Part shown: positions 1-5,044 of the stretch, in pieces
Layout of the letters: each line of letters begins with the position of its first letter
How positions within the stretch are numbered: position 1 is the stretch's first letter
NCBI GenBank assembly: GCA_016296635.1
Contig: JAEDIZ010000123.1
Location: 1-6,024 of the forward strand
DNA: 6,024 bases
DNA from: Oscillospiraceae bacterium
GTDB taxonomy: Bacteria > Bacillota > Clostridia > Oscillospirales > Oscillospiraceae
Reading direction: 5' to 3'
Position numbers and translations under genes: made by a program
The notes under the pieces: model-generated
Seen by the model: the letters and a program-made list of their open reading frames with translations, nothing else
What the model was told of the DNA's origin: nothing
Database searches by the model: none

Positions 1-913
1 TATCCTTCAGATACAGCACATGACGCAGCTGATTAACCTTATCGTAGGAAATGGTCTGCACCGTCAGCAGTTTTTCCATGTATTTCTGATTGTCAACGGA
101 AGCCGCCATGACAGACACACCTGCGCCGGGCAGCGTGATCTTGGAGGTAGACGCAAATTCAAAGACCATGTCGGGATTGCCGGCTTCGCGGCAGAGCGTC
201 AGAATATCCTCAAAGGGAACGAAGTCACCGTCAAACTCATGGACGCAGTAAGCGTTGTCCCACATCAGAAGGAAGTCGGGAGCCGCGGGCTTGAGCGCAG
301 CAATGCGGTGTACGGTTTCATCGGAATAGATGATGCCGTCGGGGTTGGAATACTTCGGCACGCACCACATGCCTTTGACTGCCGGATCTTTCACCAACTG
401 CTCTACCATGTCCATATCCGGGCCGGTGGGGGTCATCGGGATCGTGATCATTTCAAAGCCGAAAGACTCGGTGATCTTGAAATGGCGGTCATAGCCGGGT
501 GCCGGGCAGAGCCACTTAATTTTGTCCAGCTTGCACCAGGGCTTTTCGCTGTGCAGCATACCGTGGGTATATGCCTTGGCAATTGTATCATACATGAGTG
601 TCAGAGAGGCGTTGCCGCCAATGAAGCACTCCTCGGGCTTGCAGCCGAGAATATCCGCAAACAGTTTCTTTGCAGCGGGAATACCGCTCAGCTCGCCATA
701 ATTTCTGACATCAATACCGTCGGATCTGCATTGATCAGGATCAGTCAGGACCGTCAGGATATCAGAAACCATATCCAGCTGTGCCTTGCCGGGCTTGCCT
801 CTGGCCATATTGAGCTTCAGCTGCTGCGCTTTCAGTGCCTCATACTGCGATTGTACTTCTTTATACTCTGCTTTCAGTTCCGCCTGTGTGCGGTCTTTAT
901 ATGCAACACTCAT
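1..913 (-). CDS. Aspartate aminotransferase, subgroup Id (PF12897-type), C-terminus cut by window edge
   Basis: This PLP-dependent aminotransferase would exchange the amino group between L-aspartate and 2-oxoglutarate (giving oxaloacetate and glutamate) in the cytoplasm. The first 304 codons are visible; the family is about 430 residues, so roughly the last 125 are outside. Family signatures, in order, are LNMARGKPG (34-42), RNYGELSGIP (70-79), GGNASLTLMYD (99-109), CPAPGYDRHF (136-145), GPDMDMVEQLV (164-174), CVPKYSNPDG (184-193), WDNAYCVHEF (218-227) and STSKITLPGAG (255-265). K258 is the expected PLP Schiff-base lysine; D219 and Y222 are the usual cofactor contacts and N190 lies in the conserved SNP motif. 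The ATG at 913 is chosen because AAGGTG (925-920) sits 6 bases upstream. It has its own promoter just after the symporter terminator. The fold and family are clear from motifs; exact substrate preference is inferred. A long plus-strand frame over this gene is an antisense shadow. Confidence 0.93.
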   Translation of the reverse strand, partial: MSVAYKDRTQAELKAEYKEVQSQYEALKAQQLKLNMARGKPGKAQLDMVSDILTVLTDPDQCRSDGIDVRNYGELSGIPAAKKLFADILGCKPEECFIGGNASLTLMYDTIAKAYTHGMLHSEKPWCKLDKIKWLCPAPGYDRHFKITESFGFEMITIPMTPTGPDMDMVEQLVKDPAVKGMWCVPKYSNPDGIIYSDETVHRIAALKPAAPDFLLMWDNAYCVHEFDGDFVPFEDILTLCREAGNPDMVFEFASTSKITLPGAGVSVMAASVDNQKYMEKLLTVQTISYDKVNQLRHVLYLKD

Positions 914-969
914 CTTTAACACCTTTCCTTTTTCTGCTGCGGGCTATGTCCGCCGTTTTCTTTCTGCAC

Positions 970-998
970 AGTATAAGCTATTTCTTCGCCGATTTCAA
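970..998 (-). promoter_or_regulatory. Sigma-A-type promoter of the aminotransferase
   Basis: On the minus strand, TTGAAA (998-993) and TATACT (975-970) are separated by exactly 17 bases, each hexamer one mismatch from consensus. Transcription would start near 963, leaving a leader of about 50 bases before the ATG at 913. The -35 begins only 11 bases after the symporter terminator stem, so the aminotransferase looks independently transcribed. No operator is apparent. Confidence 0.75.
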
Positions 999-1008
999 GA
1001 GGATAAAC

Positions 1009-1034
1009 GCGCCCGCGCCATAAAGCGCGGGCGC
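1009..1034 (-). terminator. GC-rich stem-loop, probable terminator of the symporter gene
   Basis: Perfect 10-bp inverted repeat (GCGCCCGCGC and GCGCGGGCGC) with a 6-base loop, lying 34 bases past the symporter stop codon. On the minus strand the stem is followed only by GTTTATCC, a poor U-tract; on the plus strand it is followed by TTCTTT, slightly better. It may therefore terminate leakily in the gene's direction or also block antisense transcription. The very stable stem and its position between stop codon and next promoter support a terminator or 3'-end stabiliser. Confidence 0.65.
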
Positions 1035-1040
1035 TTCTTT

Positions 1041-1069
1041 AAGTGATCGGATGCCTGATGGCATCACTT
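1041..1069 (-). repeat. Bulged stem-loop overlapping the symporter stop codon
   Basis: AAGTGAT (1041-1047) pairs with ATCACTT (1063-1069), and GCC (1053-1055) pairs with GGC (1060-1062), giving 10 base pairs with a 5-base bulge (1048-1052) and a 4-base loop (1056-1059). An alternative 6-bp stem, GATGCC with GGCATC (1050-1055 and 1060-1065), uses the same loop. The structure includes two bases of the TAA stop and stands just before the GC-rich terminator stem, so the mRNA would end in two tandem hairpins. Its role in RNA stability or termination is an inference. Confidence 0.45.
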
Positions 1070-2306
1070 ATGCCTTCTGCTTCAGATCAGCGGTTTCCCA
1101 CTTGTTGACGCAGATCGCACAGGATGCGTCACCAACGACATTCAGCGTTGTACGGCCCATATCAAACAGACGGTCAATACCGTAGATCAGGCCGATATAA
1201 GTAGGATCGATGCCGACGGATTCCAGCACCATGGCCAGCATGATCATGCCCGCGCCGGATACGCCCGCCGTACCGATGGAAGCCAGCGTAGCTGTCAGCA
1301 CGATCATCAGCATCTGAACGAGTGTCAGATCAACGCCGACACACTTGGCAAGGAAGATCGCGCCGACACACTGATAGATTGCGGTGCCGTCCATATTGAT
1401 GGTAGCGCCTAACGGCAGAACGAAGGATGAAACATCGGGATCAACGCCCATCTTATCGCAGCACTCCTTGGAAACCGGAAGTGTTGCAACGGAAGAAGTA
1501 GAGGTAAATGCAAAGATTGCTGCCGGGAAAATGCCCTTGAAGAACGCCATCGGAGACATACCTGCAAAGATCTTGACGGACATACTGTAGACCAGAACCG
1601 TGTGCAGAATATAGCCGATATAGGCGCAGAGCAGAACCAGTGCCAGCGAGCCTAGGATCTTGGGTCCCTGGTTGGTAACGACCCAGGTCATCAGGCAGAA
1701 AACACCGATGGGCGAAACCTTGATAATGAAGCCCATGACGCGCTGCGTCACTTCGTTGAAGGAGGAGACCACGTCACCTGCGATCTTTCCCTTTTCACCA
1801 GCCACGATGATACCGCAGCCGAAGAACAGTGAAATCACGATGACCTGCAGCATGGTGGAATCCAGCAGCGGAGAAATCAGGTTCGATGGGAAAATACCCT
1901 TAATCGTATCTACGACGTTGGAGGACTTCGCTTCATATGCAGCATCCTCTGCCATTTCGAGAATCGGGAACGAGCCTTTGAAAAGATTCGCCACGATCAG
2001 ACCGATCACGCAGGCAATCGCAGTAGTAGCCAGGAAGTAAACAACAGTTTTCCAACCGATTTTACCGACCTTGCCGATATCGCCGAGGGAGATGACGCCA
2101 TCCATGATGGAAAGCAGAACAATGGGGACAACGATAAACTTCAGCAGGTTTACGAAGATGTCGCCGAAGGGCTTGATGTACTTGGTTGCAAGATCATTGG
2201 CGGCCTCTGCGCCCATGGCCGCCCACAGAATTGCACCCAGGACAATACCGGCAGCCAGACCGATAAAGATCCATGCGCCAAGACTCAGTTTCTTCTTTTC
2301 TTTCAT
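1068..2306 (-). CDS. Dicarboxylate/amino acid:cation symporter (DAACS, SDF family PF00375), probably Glu/Asp
   Basis: Inner-membrane secondary transporter that would import an acidic amino acid or C4-dicarboxylate with Na+ or H+. Its 412 residues are full length for the family. The first membrane segment is about residues 11-31. The transport core is recognisable: HP1 serine-rich hairpin with TSTSSVATLP (268-277), TM7 NMDGT (304-308), HP2 SIGTAGVSGAG (343-353) and TM8 IDRLFDMGRTTLNVVGD (377-393). By alignment to archaeal GltPh, D382, R385, T386, N389 and D393 match D394, R397, T398, N401 and D405; R385 is the residue that binds the substrate's side-chain carboxylate, so neutral amino acid specificity is unlikely. 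The GltPh HP1 arginine (R276) is replaced by T270. The ATG at 2306 follows AGGAG (2320-2316) with 9 bases between. It is monocistronic, with its own promoter and terminator. Glutamate/aspartate is more likely than succinate-type substrates, but this is inference. Confidence 0.93.
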   Translation of the reverse strand: MKEKKKLSLGAWIFIGLAAGIVLGAILWAAMGAEAANDLATKYIKPFGDIFVNLLKFIVVPIVLLSIMDGVISLGDIGKVGKIGWKTVVYFLATTAIACVIGLIVANLFKGSFPILEMAEDAAYEAKSSNVVDTIKGIFPSNLISPLLDSTMLQVIVISLFFGCGIIVAGEKGKIAGDVVSSFNEVTQRVMGFIIKVSPIGVFCLMTWVVTNQGPKILGSLALVLLCAYIGYILHTVLVYSMSVKIFAGMSPMAFFKGIFPAAIFAFTSTSSVATLPVSKECCDKMGVDPDVSSFVLPLGATINMDGTAIYQCVGAIFLAKCVGVDLTLVQMLMIVLTATLASIGTAGVSGAGMIMLAMVLESVGIDPTYIGLIYGIDRLFDMGRTTLNVVGDASCAICVNKWETADLKQKA

Positions 2307-2362
2307 ACCATCCTTCTCCTCATAATTGATTTGCAGAAATCGTCAAAGGTTTCAGCAAAAAT

Positions 2363-2392
2363 ATTATAGCAGACGGATCTCTCAAATGTAAA
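2363..2392 (-). promoter_or_regulatory. Strong sigma-A promoter with extended -10 for the symporter
   Basis: On the minus strand, TTTACA (2392-2387) and a perfect TATAAT (2368-2363) are 18 bases apart, and TGC directly before the -10 makes it an extended -10 element. The start site should be near 2356, giving a leader of about 50 bases with only a weak 5-bp hairpin (2328-2341). The surrounding DNA is strongly AT-rich. This is the best-matched promoter in the window. Confidence 0.85.
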
Positions 2393-2399
2393 GACATTT
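2384..2399. promoter_or_regulatory. Palindrome over the symporter -35, candidate operator
   Basis: AAATGT (2384-2389) and ACATTT (2394-2399) form a perfect inverted repeat with a 4-base centre. It covers the whole -35 hexamer (2387-2392), the place where a bound repressor would block RNA polymerase. No known regulator is recognised for it, and AT-rich DNA yields such palindromes by chance, so the functional call is tentative. Confidence 0.35.
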
Positions 2400-2403
2400 T
2401 TGT

Positions 2404-2422
2404 AATATTTTCTAAAAATATT
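2404..2422. promoter_or_regulatory. CodY-like palindrome upstream of the symporter promoter
   Basis: AATATTTT (2404-2411) and AAAATATT (2415-2422) form a perfect inverted repeat around CTA. The central 15 bases (2406-2420) match 12 of 15 positions of the known CodY box AATTTTCWGAAAATT, on either strand. It is centred near -57 from the predicted start. Amino acid transporters are frequent CodY targets in Firmicutes. Whether this organism has CodY is not visible here, and the AT-rich context makes a chance match possible. It could instead act as an UP-like element. Confidence 0.35.
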
Positions 2423-2494
2423 CTTTATTTGTATGCATATTATATCGAACATATACAAACTGCAATTGATCTCTCCAAAACGCGCTCTGTTCAT

Positions 2495-2532
2495 AAAAAA
2501 AGCAGGAGAAACGAAGTTTCTCCTGCAAAAAA
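2495..2532 (-). terminator. Intrinsic terminator of the HAD-TSUP-racemase operon
   Basis: Perfect 11-bp inverted repeat: GCAGGAGAAAC (2502-2512) and GTTTCTCCTGC (2516-2526) with a 3-base loop. On the minus strand it is followed by seven T residues (2501-2495). The stem starts 7 bases after the racemase stop codon. This is a textbook Rho-independent terminator separating the operon from the symporter promoter. Confidence 0.92.
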
Positions 2533-2533
2533 G

Positions 2534-3238
2534 TCATTCCTTGACCTCGTAACCGCAGAAACGGATTGCAGCTTTTGCAAGCTCTGCTGTCGGATCGATG
2601 AAAGGTCCGACAATCGGAAGCGTGTCTGCAATGATCGGAAGCTCCGTGCAGCCGAGAATGAAGTAGTCCGCTCCCGCCTTGCGCAGCTGCAAAAGCAGCG
2701 CCGCCCAGTTTTCAAGCTCCGGCTCCAACGGCTTAGAGGCCTTGACCACCTCATAAATCAGATACATCAGCATGTCGCGCTGCGCCTCATCCGGCAGCAC
2801 AAAGGATACATTTTCTTTTTCCAGCGCTCTTTCATACAGTCCCGTTGAAAGCGTGCCCTTGGTTGCAAGGATCGCCGCGGTTTTGCCCGGATACTGCTTT
2901 GCACAGGCTTTCGCCGTTGCCTCCAACATACTGATAAAGGGTATTTTGGTCTTTTCCTGCAGCTTCGGCAGGAAGAAATGTGCCGTATTACAGGGCATAA
3001 TGATGCAGTCTGCGCCGCACTTTTCCAGATTGCGAAGGGCGGATTCCATCTCCGGCACGGGATCCGCTCCGCCGGAGAGAATCGCAGCTGTTCTGTCCGC
3101 GATATGACTGTTGGAATCAATAAACACGCGGATGTGATCGTTGTCACAGCTCGCCTTTGTCAGAAGTACGATCTTTCTGTAGAGATCTGCCGTTGCCAAA
3201 GGGCCCATGCCGCCCAGAATACCGATTGTTTTTTTCAT
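2534..3238 (-). CDS. Aspartate/glutamate racemase family protein, probable aspartate racemase
   Basis: Cofactor-independent cytoplasmic racemase of the Asp/Glu/hydantoin family (PF01177), expected to interconvert L- and D-aspartate by a two-cysteine acid-base mechanism. Its 234 residues are the usual length. Both catalytic cysteines are present: C83 in MPCNTAH (81-87) and C197 in LGCTELP (195-201), with the N-terminal glycine motif ILGGMGPLAT (7-16). R49 in ADRTAAIL (47-54) and K166 in YEVVKAS (162-168) correspond, as far as I recall, to Arg48 and Lys164 of the Pyrococcus horikoshii aspartate racemase, which argues for a dicarboxylic amino acid substrate. The ATG at 3238 has GAGGG ending 6 bases upstream. 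Only 13 bases separate it from the TSUP stop codon, so it is the last gene of the operon. MurI-type glutamate racemase is less likely because those enzymes have a different N-terminus and are longer. D-Asp made here could feed cell-wall cross-bridges, or imported D-Asp could be catabolised. Confidence 0.9.
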   Translation of the reverse strand: MKKTIGILGGMGPLATADLYRKIVLLTKASCDNDHIRVFIDSNSHIADRTAAILSGGADPVPEMESALRNLEKCGADCIIMPCNTAHFFLPKLQEKTKIPFISMLEATAKACAKQYPGKTAAILATKGTLSTGLYERALEKENVSFVLPDEAQRDMLMYLIYEVVKASKPLEPELENWAALLLQLRKAGADYFILGCTELPIIADTLPIVGPFIDPTAELAKAAIRFCGYEVKE

Positions 3239-3251
3239 AGTTTTCCCTCTT

Positions 3252-4022
3252 TTATCCGATCAGCTCAGAAACAACCTTGATTGCCAGCAGGATGATTGCG
3301 ATTACGACAGTCGGCTTGACGATTTTCGAGCCGTCCTTGATGGCAAGGCCAGAGCCGAAATAATGACCGGCAATCGCCGAAACTGTACCGATCAGGCCGA
3401 GAACGATGAACACCTTTCCGTTCATCAGGCTTGTGACTACGGCGCCGATGTTTGAGCCGAGATTGACCATCTTCATGTTGCCGCCGGCAGTTCGCACATC
3501 CATCTTTGCCAGATTGCAGAAGATCAGGATCAGGAATGTGCCCGTGCCCGGGCCGTAGAAGCCGTCATATGCGCCGATGACCAGCGATGAGATCCAAACG
3601 ATTGCCATCTGTTTCTTCCGGTCGATATCGCCTTTTTCTTCCGGAAATTTCCGCTGCCGCAAAGCGATGAACGCAACTACGGGCAGAACGATCAGAAGCA
3701 GATATTTGAGGTATTTCTCATCGATCATCAGCTGCAGCTTTGTTCCGAAATGGGAGCCGATAACGGCGAGGATCACACTCGGAACAGCCAGCGTCCAGTC
3801 CACAAACTTATTTTTGATAAATCTGCCTGCAGAGAAAAACGTACCAATTCCTGCAGACAGCTTATTCGTTCCCAGCGCCAGATGCGTGGGAAGGCCCGCA
3901 AGAAGATAGGTCGGCACGGTAATAATCCCGCCGCCGCCGGCAATGGCGTCCATAAAAGAGCCGAGGAACACGCCGACAATCACGATCACAACCATCTTTA
4001 CCGACAGATCAGCAATACCCAT
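3252..4022 (-). CDS. TSUP family membrane transporter (TauE/SafE/YfcA-like)
   Basis: Integral membrane protein of 256 residues, usual for the family (PF01925), with seven to eight hydrophobic stretches. The two-fold internal repeat typical of TSUP is visible. The first half has GSFMDAIAGGGGIITVP (21-37) and GTNKLSAGIGTFFSAGRFI (51-69). The second half has GAYDGFYGPGTGTF (150-163) and GGNMKMVNLGSNIGA (180-194). Family members export or import small organosulfur or organic anions such as sulfite, sulfoacetate or carboxylates; YfcA-type members are mostly uncharacterised, so substrate cannot be assigned. The start is taken as ATG 4022, sharing one base with the upstream TGA stop (TGATG), because AGGAG (4034-4030) lies 7 bases upstream; a GTG at 4025 is only 4 bases from it. 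Tight coupling to the phosphatase gene and the close racemase gene imply co-expression. The name sulfite exporter would be a family label, not evidence. Confidence 0.9.
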   Translation of the reverse strand: MGIADLSVKMVVIVIVGVFLGSFMDAIAGGGGIITVPTYLLAGLPTHLALGTNKLSAGIGTFFSAGRFIKNKFVDWTLAVPSVILAVIGSHFGTKLQLMIDEKYLKYLLLIVLPVVAFIALRQRKFPEEKGDIDRKKQMAIVWISSLVIGAYDGFYGPGTGTFLILIFCNLAKMDVRTAGGNMKMVNLGSNIGAVVTSLMNGKVFIVLGLIGTVSAIAGHYFGSGLAIKDGSKIVKPTVVIAIILLAIKVVSELIG

Positions 4023-4849
4023 CACAGTTCTCCTCTCATGACCTTTTCAAGCAGCCATGTGACACCGTCCTCATCGTTTCCCGGTGCCACAATGTCCACC
4101 GTTTTTTTCACTTCATCGGATGCATTTCCCATGGCCGCGCTGAGGCCTGCCCAGGAAAGCATTTTCGTGTCATTGCCGCTGTCACCGACAGCAAGCACCT
4201 CTTCCCTTGCTATGCCGAGATGCTGCGCCAGTCTCCCGAGACCTGTTCCTTTATCGATTCCCGGCAGCATGGCTTCCAGATCGACCTCTGCGGAAGTCGC
4301 GAGATCGTAGGGCAGAACACGAAGTGCATCCAACGCCGTATCTCGATGCGCAATGTTGTTGAAATAGGCGTGGATCTTTTCCACTTTTCCATCCCATTCA
4401 GCCACGAACTGTCCAAGATCGTCATGTACCTTATGCGTTGCGCGCAGCCAGTTCGCAATCCGTGCGTTTCTGACATACGATTCCGCTGTGTCCAGCTTTG
4501 CGCGTTCATTATGAAATGTGCCGTCTGCGCCGTAATCAATGATGCAGTCATACCGGGACAGAATCTCATAGATGCTTCTTGCCTGCTCGCAGGAAAAACC
4601 ATCCGCATAAATTTTGCGGTTTTCCTGCAGGTTCAGAATCTGCGCACCGGAGCAGATGACTGCATAACGAAATTCCGGTACCATCTGAAATACATCGCAG
4701 CATTCGGTCCAAACTCTGCCCGTGCAAACCATAACCTCGATCCCCTGCTCCAAAGCTTTCCGGATTGCCTGCCTTGTAGCTGTTGTTACATTCATCTTCG
4801 GATCCAGAAGTGTACCGTCCAGATCCAACGCGACCATGCGTATTGCCAT
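4022..4849 (-). CDS. HAD superfamily hydrolase, Cof/YidA-like (type IIB cap) phosphatase
   Basis: Predicted Mg2+-dependent cytoplasmic phosphatase of the Cof subfamily (PF08282), acting on sugar phosphates, nucleotides or cofactor phosphates. All four HAD motifs are intact in the 275 residues: DLDGT (9-13) with nucleophile D9 and general acid/base D11; CTGR (42-45) for motif II; K200 in GIDKGTGL (197-204) for motif III; GDSGND (222-227) for motif IV. The C2B cap lies about residues 80-190. Family length is usual (about 270). The start is set at ATG 4849 rather than ATG 4855, because GAGGA (4860-4856) directly abuts the latter but lies 6 bases before the former. It is the first gene of a three-gene operon and overlaps the TSUP start by one base. 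Substrate cannot be read from sequence; these enzymes are often promiscuous. Confidence 0.92.
   Translation of the reverse strand: MAIRMVALDLDGTLLDPKMNVTTATRQAIRKALEQGIEVMVCTGRVWTECCDVFQMVPEFRYAVICSGAQILNLQENRKIYADGFSCEQARSIYEILSRYDCIIDYGADGTFHNERAKLDTAESYVRNARIANWLRATHKVHDDLGQFVAEWDGKVEKIHAYFNNIAHRDTALDALRVLPYDLATSAEVDLEAMLPGIDKGTGLGRLAQHLGIAREEVLAVGDSGNDTKMLSWAGLSAAMGNASDEVKKTVDIVAPGNDEDGVTWLLEKVMRGEL
4030..4034 (-). promoter_or_regulatory. Ribosome binding site that decides the TSUP start
   Basis: AGGAG sits within the last codons of the HAD gene. It is 7 bases before ATG 4022 and 4 bases before the alternative GTG 4025. Spacing and start codon both favour the ATG, which shares its A with the upstream TGA stop, the usual arrangement for translational coupling. 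Confidence 0.75.
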
Positions 4850-4855
4850 TGTCAT

Positions 4856-4860
4856 TCCTC
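4856..4860 (-). promoter_or_regulatory. Ribosome binding site that decides the HAD start
   Basis: GAGGA directly touches the first possible ATG (4855) with no spacer, and lies 6 bases before the second in-frame ATG (4849). The second start has the workable spacing and yields MAIRMVALDLDGT, a typical short lead into HAD motif I. Confidence 0.75.
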
Positions 4861-4866
4861 ACTTTG

Positions 4867-4910
4867 TTGATTTCATGCCTCATTCTATCAGCCGAAAAGA
4901 ATGAAATCAA
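4867..4910. repeat. Perfect 10-bp inverted repeat bracketing the HAD operon promoter
   Basis: TTGATTTCAT (4867-4876) and ATGAAATCAA (4901-4910) are exact reverse complements, separated by 24 bases (centres 34 bp apart, a little over three helical turns). The right arm contains the -35 hexamer and the left arm covers the expected start site near 4875. A nested 6-bp pair, CATTCT (4881-4886) and AGAATG (4898-4903), lies inside and overlaps the -10. Because transcription begins within the left arm, the symmetry would act at DNA level, as paired operator half-sites. No regulator is identified. Confidence 0.5.
4882..4910 (-). promoter_or_regulatory. Sigma-A promoter of the HAD-TSUP-racemase operon
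   Basis: On the minus strand, TTGATT (4910-4905) and TAGAAT (4887-4882) are separated by 17 bases, with TGA just before the -10 (extended -10). The predicted start near 4875 leaves a short leader of about 26 bases. The promoter is divergent from that of secA, with predicted start sites about 113 bases apart, and lies inside a perfect inverted repeat. Confidence 0.78.
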
Positions 4911-4972
4911 GCACAGTTTCATGTGTAGGATGCAGAAATTCACATTTTCTTCTTTTTTTGCCGGATAGAATA

Positions 4973-4981
4973 TGCTATACT
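4973..4981 (+). promoter_or_regulatory. Extended -10 promoter of secA
   Basis: TGC followed by TATACT (4976-4981) forms an extended -10 element. The -35 position, 17 bases upstream, is only a T-run (4953-4958), so the promoter relies on the extended -10; the T-rich tract upstream may help polymerase contact. Transcription would start near 4988, giving a leader of about 57 bases that contains the hairpin at 5011-5031. Confidence 0.7.
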
Positions 4982-5010
4982 AAATGAATCATAATGAAGC
5001 AGTATGCAAA

Positions 5011-5031
5011 TGCGCTGCCACACGCAGCGCA
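5011..5031 (+). promoter_or_regulatory. secA leader hairpin touching the Shine-Dalgarno
   Basis: TGCGCTGC (5011-5018) and GCAGCGCA (5024-5031) form a perfect 8-bp GC-rich stem with a 5-base loop. The last paired base is the first A of the AGGAGG ribosome binding site (5031-5036). No T-run follows, so it is not a terminator. Its place immediately upstream of the Shine-Dalgarno suggests a role in secA translation or mRNA stability, which is inference. Confidence 0.5.
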
Positions 5032-5044
5032 GGAGGAAAAACAG

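Noticed and set aside
20..919. A 299-codon open frame on the plus strand
   Set aside because: It is antisense to the aminotransferase, whose minus-strand translation shows the full set of family motifs. The plus frame has no recognisable domain and a biased composition typical of a shadow frame.
2303..2323. A six-codon mini frame (ATG AGG AGA AGG ATG GTA, then TGA) overlapping the symporter ribosome binding site, considered as a regulatory leader peptide
   Set aside because: It has no Shine-Dalgarno of its own, and the AGG/AGA codons are simply the symporter's ribosome binding site read in frame.
2072..2325. Plus-strand frames inside the symporter, racemase, TSUP and HAD genes
   Set aside because: All lie antisense or out of frame within genes with complete family motifs, and none has a ribosome binding site plus a recognisable domain.
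2308..2356. Possible riboswitch or attenuator in the symporter leader
   Set aside because: The leader is only about 50 bases with a single 5-bp hairpin (2328-2341), no terminator structure and no known riboswitch core.
2303..2494. A 63-codon minus-strand frame ending in an ATGA overlap with the symporter start
   Set aside because: It starts directly after the operon terminator, has no ribosome binding site, runs through the symporter promoter (so the full frame would not be on the main transcript), and has AT-driven composition. The ATGA overlap is probably coincidental.
4994..5044. In-frame upstream ATG that would extend SecA by 17 residues
   Set aside because: No ribosome binding site precedes it, it lies only about 6 bases from the predicted transcript start, and the perfect AGGAGG with 8-base spacing plus the conserved MGLFTKMFG start point to 5045.
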